From assembly GCF_905475345.1 (NCBI RefSeq), contig NC_066590.1, positions 5,904,001-5,968,000 on the forward strand: a stretch of 64,000 bases of DNA, written 5' to 3'. A program made the translations under genes and the position numbers. The DNA is from Vespula vulgaris (lineage: Eukaryota; Arthropoda; Insecta; Hymenoptera; Vespidae). The notes beneath the pieces were generated by a model that did no database searches, had not been told where the DNA came from, and saw nothing but the letters and a program-made list of their open reading frames with translations. Positions 1-11,489 of the stretch are shown here, in pieces (position 1 is the first letter of the stretch; the number at the start of each line of letters is the position of its first letter).

Positions 1-1660
1 CGCATGCCATGTCGAAAAGATCCTAAGCCTTTCCGGAGATCCCACGAAAGTCCGCGAAGGAAGTCTTGAAAAGCGGAGAAGGAAGGAGGTTAATCCGATC
101 GTCTCGCAACTCTCTGCGAATTCCGATTTCAAAGAATGTCTAGATCAACGCTCTGCAACATTCGTAAAGCAATTTGTTGGATTTACGTTCACTCAACGCA
201 AGTTGCTTTTATAATTATTTGATATAATACGACAGAAGAAGATATTACCTAATTGTAAATGTTGTGTTCAGAAGGAAGAAAGAATAAAGAAAAAGAAAAT
301 AAATGCGAGAAAGAAGTTAACTATATGTTGATTTACAATGGTCGATTCGAGACTGATGTTCGAAATAAAGAGAAACAGATCGACGAAGAAAAAAACAAAG
401 ATGACGATAAAGACAAGGTCTATTCTTAAATCTTTCCTTTCTAATTTGCTATTTAAAATGTAGTATCAGTCTAAATATCTTTTTTTCTCGTACGATCTAT
501 GTGATAACATACAGAAAAAAAGAAAAAAAAATGGAAAAATAAGAAAAGGAGGCCTTTGGGTAATCAATTAAAATAATAAACGACGGCAAAACGACGTTCA
601 ATTCCTAGGGAAACTTGTCGAGAAAAGGATTGAAATGTTCGCGAGTGGATATCTAACGTTTTATAGAGCTTGAAATCGCGCGAGTATTTCACGGGCCACT
701 CGATGTTAGAAGACGAAAGTTTCGAGGAGAGGAGTAGTTTTCTGCGCTTTGCAATCAGAGATCCCCTCGAAAAGCGGTTCAAACTCGAAGGTAGTTCTTC
801 GACCTTCTTGAGGCGGATTACATTCGACATCGATAGCACGTTTGCGGAACGTACAAGTCCGAGGGGTCGGCAATGTTCCGAGACTTTGAACGAACCTTAA
901 GCCTTCTCTCTCTCTCTCTCTTATCCTTCCTTTTGCTTTTCTCTTCTCTCATCATCCCCTTCCTTCTTCTATCCCCACTTATTCCGTCCGTTAGACGTCC
1001 AAGTAAATACGGTATCTGTCTGAGACGGATCTTCCGGCAGATAATGCGGCCACGGCCTTCCGAAGTTTCACCATCGCATGAAAGGCGATTCACCCTGACC
1101 AAAGTCGTTCGCCAAGATTTCCCGAGTTCTACGAAAAGTTGGCACGTGCGGTGCTTAAGTAATCGCAACAACTAAGAAGAATGCTGTTATCCACGATGCT
1201 GCACGCGAAAACTTATCTGGGTTTACGTATAATTCGTTTCATTACATGTACAAACGAAATAATCATAACCGTGCCGTTTAAAAACGCTCAAGAGAAGAAA
1301 AAACCTTAATTATTGGAAAATGAAAGCTACCGTTAATGCTAGTTTCTTCTTGCTTTAAAACAAAATGGAGAAAGAGAGAGAAAGAAAAATAATTGAAAAT
1401 AACGAGGAAGAAGGAGAACGAGTTGTGCGTTTAATTGAAATTTTCACAAGAGCGTCTTTTTTTTGTCGAGTACTACTTCCCCCTCCCAATCCTTTTCCCC
1501 CATCTTCCGAGCTTTAATTAAATTCGTTTGTATATCAAGGTGGAACCGGTGAAAGGAACTAACGTGGAGAAAGTAAAACGACACTTTGCGTCTGGTGTTG
1601 CCCTGGTTGATGTTACCAATGCACTTGTTTCCTCCGGAAAATCTTCTCGTTCGCGTTCGA
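1..1660. other. Non-coding stretch at the left edge
   Basis: No gene is recognised. The block 660-1170 is richer in GC and CpG than its surroundings and is open in frames on both strands (about 70 codons on +, over 110 on -). Neither frame has a recognisable motif, a convincing splice-site pair or a good start context. At 1528-1660 a + frame reads as a fairly balanced peptide before it runs into a CT repeat. It has no good splice acceptor, so it is left uncalled. The rest is A-rich non-coding sequence. Confidence 0.6.
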
Positions 1661-1666
1661 TGCTAC

Positions 1667-1712
1667 TATGTTCTCTCTCTCTCCCTCTCCCTCTCTCTTT
1701 CTCTTTCTATAT
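1667..1712. repeat. CT/CCCTCT microsatellite
   Basis: Imperfect (CT)n interspersed with CCCTCT and CTTT units. It creates long stop-free frames rich in Ser/Leu/Phe on + and Arg/Glu on -, which are artefacts. Confidence 0.9.
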
Positions 1713-1880
1713 CTTTTATCTTCGATGGCAAAGAACAGATCCCAACGACGACGAGCGAACGACACCGAGATAGAACTTTTACTTCTCGTCCTTTTTCTTT
1801 TCTTTTACTTCTGTTTCTTCTTCTACCTCGATCTATTTCATTACTTTCTCGAGAATTTTTCTCTCGCGGGAAGATAGATA

Positions 1881-1893
1881 GAAAGAAAGAAAA

Positions 1894-1929
<36 letters not shown>

Positions 1930-1932
1930 AAA
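1881..1932. repeat. (GAAA)n microsatellite
   Basis: About twelve GAAA units, with one interruption near 1890, preceded by a short GATA run. The + strand is all purine. Confidence 0.93.
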
Positions 1933-3615
1933 GAGAGACTGGTGAGAAAACGAAAGATCGCAATCTACTAAAGAATCGTATCTACGGGATCGTTTTCGTC
2001 GGAGAGATGGACCCTCGCCTCGTAAACGATGAAAATTTAAAGAACGAACCACAGGAATACCTCTTATCTATGTCGTATGTATGTTTCGCAATGATCGACG
2101 ATCAATCTCAGAAAGAAATATATATCCTTTTCGATCGATCGTTTCCTGCCTTTTTCGGGATATATGATATAGTATATATTCATAAAGTATCGGTTTTTTT
2201 AAAACTGGAATGGATAGAGATAGTATGAAAAAAAATCTATTTAATAGATATAAATGATAAATTTGTTCCAAGCGAAAAATCAATTTACATTGACTCGATT
2301 TTTGTCTATGGGAATGTTTCAATTCATATTGTCCGTAGCACGTACCGATTAGTTTTAATGACTACAATCGCCATAAATTCTTTTTACGAAGTGCCAGTGT
2401 ATATATATATGTAGAAATATTCAATAGCGTATAAACGTCCAGTTATTTTCGAGACAAGTCATTTCGGTTTCGACGAAAGGGAGTTACATATGCCTGCACG
2501 TTGTATGTATGTATATATACATATATATCTATGTATATATGTATGTACGAACGTACGTCGTTAACGTTATTCGAGCAACGGAGCGAACGTTCGAGTCAGA
2601 TAGCATCGATGAAGCAATACTCGAAAACAATACCAGCTCGAGCAAATAACATCGTTGCTGCCTTAGCCGGAGCAGTGGCAATCTAGCGTAACTATCGAAC
2701 GGCGATGCGGCGGTGAGCTTTATGAACGCGTTAAAATAGAATCGACGTACCATTCTCGTTCGATACCGCCGATAACTTCGATCAAGAACTGACAAAAACG
2801 AACAGTCCGTCGTTTAACGAACGAGACAATGATCCGCGTTGGAATTCCATCCGTTCTAACTTGAAACGTGAATTGTTCCTAACTATTTATCGATGAAAAG
2901 AAAAATAATTATCGACGTGGCACTGCCGATATCAAATGTTCGATAACAAATGTAATTCGATAAGGAAACAATATAAGAAAATGTTAGAACGATGCTAAAG
3001 CGAACAAGAAAGAAGAATTCTCTCGTACGAATGAAAAACTTAGACGGAAAAAACTTAGATGGAAAATTCTTTGAAGGGATAAGAGAAAGGATAAAGAACA
3101 AGAAGGATGTCATATTATTTATCTCGCACGAAGTGTGACACACCCGCGGAGTGACGCGAAATGACAAAATTATTCCGAGTGCTTTGAAATCCTTGCGAGT
3201 GGTAATTCCACGTTGATGGGTGAACGGGTGTGCGTTAGACCGAGAAACTAAGGTAAATTATCTTCGAATATTCCGACACCATTATTCACTTGAGTTGGCC
3301 CGTACGATCGGCACGCGAAATCTTGCATAGTTTCCGTCATACTTTTCGCGAACAAAGCCGAAAGGTCCATTCGCGTGGAAATCAAAGCTACTCGAGTCGA
3401 ATAGCAAAGTTGTAGTAACTTTCAGAGAAGCGCGTGTAAGATCTAGTCTCGCGAGTGAATCATCGAATCCGATGAACAAAATCGTTTCGTTTGATTAAAC
3501 CTAAGTTTTCCTGGAGGTGCAATTGTTTTCGAAGGACGAACGGACGCAAACGAAGTGGAAGCTTTCAGCATGAGCACACGTAGTACGTGGATGGATGAAT
3601 TCCGTATAGTCAAGA
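1933..3615. other. Non-coding stretch
   Basis: AT-rich sequence with a TATG/TATA-type repeat at about 2500-2545 and otherwise unique-looking DNA. I see no splice-bounded open frame, RNA gene or transposon end. Open frames here are under 115 codons and overlap on both strands. Confidence 0.6.
2500..2545. repeat. TATG/TATA short tandem repeat
   Basis: Imperfect TATG and TATA units running into ATGTACG. Similar TATG/TACA mixtures recur at about 15.3, 30.95 and 61.05 kb. Confidence 0.8.
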
Positions 3616-3619
3616 AAAG

Positions 3620-3656
3620 AAGGAACGAAGGAAGGAAGGAAGGAAGGAAGGAAGGA
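3620..3656. repeat. (GGAA)n microsatellite
   Basis: About eight GGAA units, nearly perfect. Short non-coding open frames cross it on both strands. Confidence 0.93.
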
Positions 3657-6070
3657 TGGAGGTCAAACGGACTCGAACGTTCGTCGAATAAAATATTCCG
3701 ACACGTCCGAAGTTGGCGCGACCGACGCTTCTTCATTCGGCTCGCTAAATTAAATCCTCCAGTCCTGCCACGTCCACCCATGAGCCCAACCTCTCCAATC
3801 TATTCTCTTAAACCGTTTGACCGTTTCAACGTCCTAGGAAACTTCTCTTGCAAATCGTCCATATCTCTCTGCTTCTTATCAGATTAATTTAAAATTATTA
3901 TACACCGGATCGTGAATTTTGTAATTCATAAATATAAAATAATAATTAATTGACGTTGTAAAGTGTTTAACTTCATTATTCCATTCATTTTTTTACGATT
4001 TAACTGACGGTATATACAGCAAGTATTTCTTTTAATCAAATTATCTTATACAATTATTATTTTTTCAAATACGTAGTTTATATTTCATTCCGTCGCGGTT
4101 CCTTGAAATATTTCAATCATCCAAAAAGCAGGAAAACGATGAGAGAGAAAGAAAAAGAAAGATAGTGAGAATTCACTCGCAATCTGGCATAAAACGTGAT
4201 CAAAAATTCACTAGCATTGCATTAATCATACATGCTTGAAAAAGCATAAGCTCTTCGTGTCACGGTAAAGGCAAAGTTTTTCGTCGTCCTTGATTGCGAG
4301 TTGCTACCCTACCTCCATGGCACTTTGCTTTCTTCGTTGTAGGTAGGTACTCTGAAAGGAGTAAGGGATGCATGCAAATGGAGATAATGTGCTGTACGAT
4401 TGTAACGCAGCCCGAGTCCATATGTAGAGCGAATTGTCGACAAAGACGGCTACGACGACGATGACTATAGTCAACGTTTGGTTTTGTCGTGGGGTTAGAA
4501 ACGATTGAGGGTGTTCGAGGGCACCAGAAAGGGGTCGACGCATAATACGAAGGATATTACAGGGTTTCGTATGCAAAACGAGCCGTCACTACCGACGCCG
4601 TAGGGCCTCTTTCTTTCTTTTTTTATCTTCATCTTTCTCTTTCTTTCTTTCTTTCCTTCTTTTATTCTTTCTTTCTCGATCAAAGCCACGGACATGCTTG
4701 AACGATATCGACTCGCACGAGAGGTCGCCCGAAATACGAGACACGATTACACCAAGTTACTGTGTGAGTTACAATCGTATCGTACTCTGAGATCACTGTG
4801 GTTCGTTTCAATAAAGGAATACTTGTCTCGAACTGAGTTATTGGAAAAGCGTTACATTTAAGGGTCTTCGGAGATCACAGATACATTAAAAGAATACTTT
4901 TAACTGATCGAAAGGGAAATGGAAAAATTACGAAAACATTCTTTATACTCGATCGACTTTTTAATGCATACATTTAACTTTCTTCTTTTCTTTCAATACT
5001 ATAAAGCGAGAAAGAATAAAAGAGAGAGAGAAAGATAGAGAGAGAGAGAATATTCTTATTAATTTTTCAATAAAAATTATTATTAGAACAGATGTACTTT
5101 CGAGTTTTATACTTTTAATTAAATTTCTTTTCTTAAACCCATCTTATCTAATATATATTAAAAAGATGATATTCCGCGATTTATTATCCGAATCAAGTGA
5201 GATACCCTACCATAAAGAATGCGTCTCCCGACATAAAACGACACTCGCTTCTTCGATTTTTACGACGTCTAAGACTGACAGCTTCCTGTAATTTATTGGA
5301 ATTCCTAACACGATTGTTTCCTGTCAACGGGATAAACATCGATGATCAGAGGAGAAAAGCTCGATCGTTTAGCCCCTTATTCTTTCGAACAATAAGATCT
5401 ACAAATGAAACGATAGTGATATAGAATAGTGAGAACGAATGCTCTTGAAATAAACTCCGTAAAAATACAGGTGAGATTAATGAAGAAAACAAAGAGAGAA
5501 AGAGTATGGCAGACCATAGACGCTATCGATATTTTTTTCAAAGATTAATCGAATTGAAATATTTGTAGAAAATTTTTATCTCCTTACAGGAACATTTTGA
5601 TATGAAACAACGAACGTTAAATATCTGAGTTTTTCTTTTACGATCTCACGCATCTGTTTTCACCTTTTCAATGAAATTTTTTACAATGATCGTGTATTAC
5701 AGAAAGCTTAGAAAAAAAAATAATAAATAAAAGAAAAAGTAAGGGAAAAAAAAGAAAAAAAATAACCAAGGAAAAATATAAAATACAAAAAAAAAGGAAA
5801 AAGAAGAACGAGAAGGCAAAGAGTTCGACACTTTTGCGTTTTCGACGAACGACGAAACGAGATTTTCATGCGAAGTGTAAAACACGACGAGATCGAAAAA
5901 GCCTCCACGTCGATCACACCGAGCTTCGTGTCGTTCGTTCGTTGGTTCGTTCGTTCGTTGACACCTACGCTCGTATTTAAAACATCGAAAAGAAATAAAA
6001 GGGACGAATAGGTACGTTCAATCCAGGCTCAACGTGAAAAATAGCAAACAAATTGGAAAGATGAACTTGG
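3657..6070. other. Non-coding stretch
   Basis: Contains a CTTT-rich tract at about 4610-4677, GA runs at about 5022-5050, an A-rich polypurine tract at about 5710-5820 and a CGTT tetranucleotide run at 5931-5960. No exon, RNA gene or transposon terminus was recognised in the rest. Confidence 0.6.
5931..5960. repeat. (CGTT)n microsatellite
   Basis: Seven CGTT-type units with one GGTT interruption. A related GTTC/GCTC run lies at 7884-7926. Confidence 0.85.
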
Positions 6071-6080
6071 AGAAAAACAA

Positions 6081-6146
6081 GAGATAGAGAGAGAGAAAGA
6101 GATAGATAGATGGATAGATAGATAGATATAGAGAGATAGAGAGAGC
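6081..6146. repeat. Compound GA / GATA microsatellite
   Basis: (GA)n passes into (GATA)n and back to GA. The GATA core spans about 6102-6128. Confidence 0.92.
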
Positions 6147-6444
6147 TTTTGACGCGTACAACTATTTCGATCGACAACGAGAAACCGTTTGCTCTCGTTA
6201 AAGTAGAGTAATTTCCTCCTCGGGCCTACCAACTCGGGATAACCGAACGTGCCTTTGCATACAGACCGTTCCAAAATACAATTTGGTATGCATGAGCCTA
6301 AGATAAACGAAGCCGCATGATCCTCTGACTCCATCTCTCTATAAAATTCAATTTTTAACGTAGAGAAAGAGAAATAGAGAGGTGCGTCGATACGAATAAT
6401 CGATACTCCGCTCGTGCGCAAACACCGCAGAAACTACGGATCGT

Positions 6445-6735
6445 AAGAGATAAAAGAAAAAGAAAGAAAGGGAGAGAAAGAGAGAAAAAAGGGGAGGGAG
6501 GGAGGTAGGGAGAAAGATAGAGAGAGAGGCGGACAGAGAAAAAGAAATGACATGTACGATATGAGATGGATCTGTAACTCTAATGAAAGGTCGGTTCGTC
6601 CAGAAAGCAAAAAGAAAAAACTAAAATAAAAAGAGAAGAAATAAGAGAAAAAGATAGAGAGGAGAGAAAGAGAGAGAGAAAGAGGAGAGAAAAAAAGAAA
6701 GAAAAAATAAAAGAGATAGAAGGACAGACAGAGGC
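6445..6735. repeat. Long polypurine tract (GA/GAAA/GGGA)
   Basis: About 290 bp in which the + strand is mostly purine, apart from a mixed-sequence gap at about 6545-6600. It accounts for the 122-codon minus-strand open frame seen here, a Ser/Phe/Leu artefact. The region contains the G-quadruplex motif at 6491-6510. Confidence 0.85.
6491..6510 (+). other. Potential G-quadruplex motif
   Basis: GGGGAGGGAGGGAGGTAGGG has four G-runs of at least three separated by 1, 1 and 5 bases, which fits the standard quadruplex pattern on the + strand. Confidence 0.6.
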
Positions 6736-7078
6736 ACTCGAAATATTTTTCTTGAGAGCACGAAAGCAACGAGAAAGTGGCAAAGGAACGCTCTCCAGCC
6801 ACGTAATTACGGTCGAGTCAAAGGAGCCCACGCTTTTCTCGCTTTTCCTAAGCGTTCTCGCGTGTCGTGCGGCAGACTATTTAACGAGAAAAATCTTGAC
6901 GATCGATGCGAATATTTCTTTCTTTCTTTCTATCTCTCTTTCAGAAACGAAGATTAACGTCATGGTTTTTCATGACTACATTCTACCCAAGCATCGACTC
7001 AAAACCCTTTCTATTTATTTCCGTTTTTCCGACACGCATTTTCTTAATGCTTACCATCAACGACAACTTTACTGTTCC

Positions 7079-7195
7079 ATTTTATTTCTCTCTTTATCTC
7101 TATCCCCATCTCTACCTCCATCTCTATATCTATCTCCATCTTCATCTCTCTCTTTCTTCCTCCTCCTATCTAACTCTTTTTTCCTTACATTTTTA
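7079..7195. repeat. Pyrimidine-rich CTCTAT/CATCTC tract
   Basis: Degenerate hexamer-like array of TCTCTAT, CCATCTC and related units. It produces Ser/Leu/Tyr-rich artefact frames. Confidence 0.75.
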
Positions 7196-7883
7196 CTCTC
7201 TAACCCCTCGGCTCATTAGTTTCTCGAACGATGGAAAAACGATACCGAATGCGAACCTTCGAGAAACGTTAAAAAAAAAAAGAAAAAAGAGGAGAAGAAG
7301 GGTAAGTGGTAAGAGGAAAAAAAAGAGAGTGAAAAAATTGCGTACGATCGATTAAATCGACGATCGTCGACTAAAACCAAGAAAATCCTAAACGAAGAGA
7401 TTTCGTGATCGCTAATCCCTTTTTTTCCTCTCTTATTCCCCTCTTTCTTTGACCTCTCTAGAAAATGTATTATATAAAAAGAAGGGACTTTATCGAGTGG
7501 GACTCCCTTATTAAGGAAATCAGACGCATCGGTCGATCCAGGACTCGTTTTTCTCTTTCCGCTAGGATGAACAAGACTCCCTTCGAGTTTTCAACGCGAA
7601 GGGTGATATAATTGGATTGCCACTTTGACGAGAACGATTTAACGAGAACGAAGCTTTCCCGACAAGAATTCTCTTACGATTGAAACAGAGATCGTTCGAG
7701 AAAAGATAAACTTTTTTACGGGTGACACGTTTCACGTGGACGAGTGGAATATACGAAGGGATGAGATACCAGTTTGTGATTGTCGTAGCTCCTTTAATCG
7801 AGACAATGGATAATAAAAGTTTGGAGAGATGAACGAATTTGAAAGGAACAAAATTTATGGTTCTTCCCTCTCTCTGTCTTTTT

Positions 7884-7926
7884 CGTTCTCGTTCGCTCGT
7901 TCGTTCGCTCGTTCGTTCGCTCGCTC
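7884..7926. repeat. GTTC/GCTC tetranucleotide array
   Basis: Alternating GTTC and GCTC units. The array has abundant CpG, which suggests CpG is not strongly decaying at this locus. Confidence 0.88.
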
Positions 7927-8671
7927 TTTAAATGGAATAAGTAGAAAGAGATATAAAATTGGTAGTATAAACAAACTACTTAAAACATTAATGCGTATAA
8001 GGAAACAAGATAACAACCATTAACGAAACCACTTATGATACGGTGCAGAATTACGCGAAAGGAGGAAAAGGAGGAAATGGAAGAGGAAGGGGAAGTGGTG
8101 ATAGTAATGTTGGTGTTTCGTGAAGGATGGTGATTCGAGGTATAAACCGTGGAAGATATCCATCACGTCTACCAACTACTCTGCATAGTAAATAGAGTGT
8201 ATATTCGGAGGTTGGCTCGATGGGTTTGCCGTACTACCACCACTAACATCAGGGAGGACGCCATCTTAATAGAATCAGGATGATGCTCAGACTGCCTAAG
8301 CAGGTATGCGAGAGGATCTGCTCTACGTCTCGTCTTTCGATCGTTCTACTACCTCCTAGGATGATATCGTTGGAAACTGAAATCATCAGGATATAATCTC
8401 TACTTCGTCCTTCATCCTCTTTCTCCTTGGGAAAGAACATCATCTTGGGAGTATCCGCTCTGACAAGATCGATCCTCGTACCACCATTTTCCGTCCATCC
8501 TCTTCGTCGTTTCATTTACCGCTTTTCGATATTTTAATATTCGCGACGCGAGATGAAATCCTACTACCAACCACCCACCATCGCCTTCTCCTTCGATCCG
8601 CCTCTTTCGTGAAATATTCATGATAGTCTCGCGTTCTCCTCGTCGTCGATGAGAAAGAGAAACTTCAGTAG

Positions 8672-8692
8672 AGTGTGTGTGTGTGTGTGTGT
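8672..8692. repeat. (GT)n microsatellite
   Basis: About ten uninterrupted GT units followed by AAAAGATAGG. Confidence 0.92.
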
Positions 8693-9294
8693 AAAAGATA
8701 GGCAGAAAGAGAGAAAGAGAGAAAATAAAGGAAGAACAGCGAGAAGGATAAAGTAGTGAGTAGTAAAACGAAGCTACGATAAAGGGTATAACGTTAAAAC
8801 ACCCTGCTTTTGCAACACTCGAGAATTATGCTTTGATACGTCACCGCATTTTTAGATCGGCCTTGCGCCATATAAAAGAGAGAGAGAGAGAGAAAGAAAC
8901 AAAGTCGACAACCAAGAGACTATTTCCTTTCACTCGCGTAAATTCTTACACCAACGAGTTAATTAGTTTTGCAGCTGACTAAATAATTTAAATGCATTTC
9001 CAGTCATATTTATCCTATCGAGTTAATTATTCTTGGGAAGGAGAGCAAAAGAAAAGAAAAAAGGAAAGAAAAAAGCAAAAAGATTTTTATACGTCAGAGG
9101 AGAGTAACTCCGCGACTTATTTAAATAGCAGAAGCATCGTCGTGAAGCGAGAGATATTATTTTTTTACCAACTCGAATGTTTTTCCATCGCAAAATGCGA
9201 AACGTTGAGGCTCGTTCCTTTTTCTTTTCGTTATATTTATAAAGGAATTTACGTTTTAAATAGATATTACTCTTGGAGAATAATAACGTCAAGT

Positions 9295-9345
9295 CTCTCT
9301 CTCTCTCTCTCTATCCGAGTCTTTTTCTCTCTGTCTCTCTCGTAG
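9295..9345. repeat. CT microsatellite
   Basis: (CT)n with a short unique interruption near 9315-9325. Confidence 0.88.
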
Positions 9346-9479
9346 ATTCGTTTGTCATCCATCAAAACTCCATTGTTACGACTACCCATCTTCTCGAGTC
9401 GTTTTCTTCCACTACCATTCCTCATTATCCTGTCACAAATCTCAAGAACTACGACTTTCTTCATCCTTCTTCTATTACT

Positions 9480-9712
9480 CGTTTTCATCTCTCTCTTTTC
9501 TCTTTTCTTCTTCCCCTCTCTCTTTCCTTACTTCACCACTCCACCATACTTTTTACGATTCTTCTCGCACGCTCCAACTTTTTCAATCGCATTATCATCA
9601 CCGCGAATCACGACGCTTAGGAATACAAATAAATGGCCTATCTCGGTCACTTTATATCTCTTTCTCTCTCTCTCTCTTTCTCTCCTTCTCTCTTACTTTA
9701 TTCTTCTTCTCG
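9480..9712. repeat. Pyrimidine-rich tract with CT repeat
   Basis: Mostly C/T on the + strand. A clean (CT)n lies at about 9657-9700, and unique sequence is interspersed at 9535-9650. The 115- and 125-codon + frames here are low-complexity artefacts. Confidence 0.75.
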
Positions 9713-9719
9713 TAAAAAA

Positions 9720-10516
9720 AAAAAATTAAAGAAAAAAGAAAAAGCTATCCACGAAGTTAAGTATTTCTCACGCGAATTTTCGAAGCGCAACGAGAGTTCT
9801 TAACTCAGGACGTTTCTAAAAGAGTTGGATACAATTAACGGCAGACTATTTGTTTTAATCTCGATTCTCGCACGTTTTTTTTTATTTCGGAAGACCGTGA
9901 TTTCGTTGATTGTTAAGATTATCAAATAAACATTTTCTTTTCTTCGTCGATGTTGAAAGAAGAAACCGGAGGCGAGAATTTTATTATAAAAGAAGGAGAA
10001 ATAAAAGTGTAAAAATAAAAGGAGAAGAAAAACAATGCAAACGTCGAATACTCGCAAGTTTGCTTGGAAGCATATTCGAGCATTTTCCTTGGACCATCAA
10101 CGAAAATTAGATTATAGAAACGAGTCACGCGCGAAAAAAAAATAAAAAAAAAAAGAGAGAGAAAAATTTTGTAAAGACAAAGCTCGCATGTAACAAAATC
10201 CGAAAGACTTACAGCATGCTCGTAATTTCACTTTTACCGGTCTCTCGGCTCACGATAACAACCTCATCCCTTTCACCTCTCTTTCGTTCATCCACCCATC
10301 TTTCTCGCCCGTTCAAAATGTTGAGAAAATGATGATCTTGAATCGGATGATGCACGAGTTGACTACAAAATGATGAAGATCCTTTCCCGGAACTAGATCA
10401 AGTATTATCAGAGTAGAATGTATAGTAACTATATATAAGAATGAAGGATAAAAAGTATATAAGTAACGAAAAAAGTAATTTAAAAAAAATGAGAATATAA
10501 ATATAAAAGAAATTTC

Positions 10517-10518
<2 letters not shown>
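9720..10518. other. Non-coding AT-rich stretch
   Basis: A-rich and AT-rich DNA with a homopurine run at about 10131-10165. No gene, RNA or transposon signal was seen. Confidence 0.6.
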
Positions 10519-10574
<56 letters not shown>

Positions 10575-10618
10575 AGGGAGGGAGGGAGGGAGGGAGAGAA
10601 AGAGAGAGAGAGAGAGAG
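10519..10618. repeat. Compound (GA)n-(GGGA)n-(GA)n microsatellite
   Basis: One hundred bases of uninterrupted purine on the + strand: (GA) units, then about seven GGGA units (10568-10594), then GA again. The GGGA core is a repeated G-quadruplex pattern, and the flanking GA mirror repeat could form triplex DNA. The minus-strand open frame across it is an artefact. Confidence 0.95.
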
Positions 10619-11396
10619 CACACGTTATTCTATCATTTATCACCGTACTAAAGCTTAAAACCATATTAACCAATTTAAAGATTAACAAACATTAATTATT
10701 AGACGAATTGCATCATTTGTGCAAGCAACTACTGCATGATTTAATCTTTTCCCGCGTAATCCTTCGATGTGTTACGCGATGTGCATTGAATAATGCATAC
10801 ATACAACTTATGACAGACCATTCTCTGCAAGTATGTTTTTCATACGCAATTGCGTGCACTGTTGTTCAGAAAAATTATGCAACGAAGAAATAGACGCTCT
10901 TATAGGAATGCAAAGTTATTATGAAACGGTATCCTGTACTCGCCTTTAAATTCCTAACGGGACGATTTAACTCCGATCTTAAAAATGCATTAAAACTTTA
11001 GAATTCCATACGCGCAAGAGATGGTGGTAAGGTAAATAGTTATTCGTTGGCGTAGTTACGCCACCGATCTCGTTATGAAATAGAATGGAACGATTATTTT
11101 TCTCAATGACGAACGAAGGACAATCTCAAACATTTTCCCAAGTCTTTATCGTGACGTTTATCTTGACATTGTCAAGACTTTAGAAGGACGTTAGATAGAG
11201 TAGAGAGTAGAAAACCGATTAAATTCACTACGGAATAGGTATCTAAGTACATCCATTAGAGTAATCATTAATGAATACGATTGATCGATTAATTAATGCA
11301 AATGTAACGTACGTAAATTATGTCGCCGCTGAAACCGACGTTATTAGACACGAGCACACTCGTGTTTGCCTCAAATTTCTCTACGTCTCTAATCCT
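10619..11396. other. Non-repetitive non-coding island
   Basis: Almost free of microsatellites. At 10700-10880 several octamer-like words occur (TTGCAT, TGCATGAT, ATGCAT, ACGCAATTGCGT), of the kind bound by POU and C/EBP-type factors. No coding frame is supported. A cis-regulatory role is only a possibility. Confidence 0.35.
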
Positions 11397-11407
11397 GTGT
11401 GTGTATG

Positions 11408-11457
<50 letters not shown>

Positions 11458-11489
11458 TATATATATGCATAATATACATATAGATATAG
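11397..11489. repeat. GTAT/(AT)n microsatellite
   Basis: GTAT units lead into about 25 AT units, then ATGCAT-interrupted AT. Confidence 0.93.

Larger units (their letters stand above)
7200..9290. other. Non-coding stretch
   Basis: Mostly unique-looking DNA with short simple repeats (7884-7926, 8672-8692, 8878-8897). The segment 8040-8640 is less repetitive and is open in two overlapping minus frames of 69-88 codons, without a convincing start or splice sites. No RNA gene or transposon was seen. Confidence 0.55.

Noticed and set aside
1528..1773. Plus frame beginning LYIKVEPVKG
   Set aside because: The first 45 codons look protein-like, but there is no acceptor and it then runs into a CT repeat.
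6752..7355. Two overlapping plus frames of about 150 codons
   Set aside because: Two frames open over the same DNA, both dominated by pyrimidine-repeat Ser/Leu/Phe runs.
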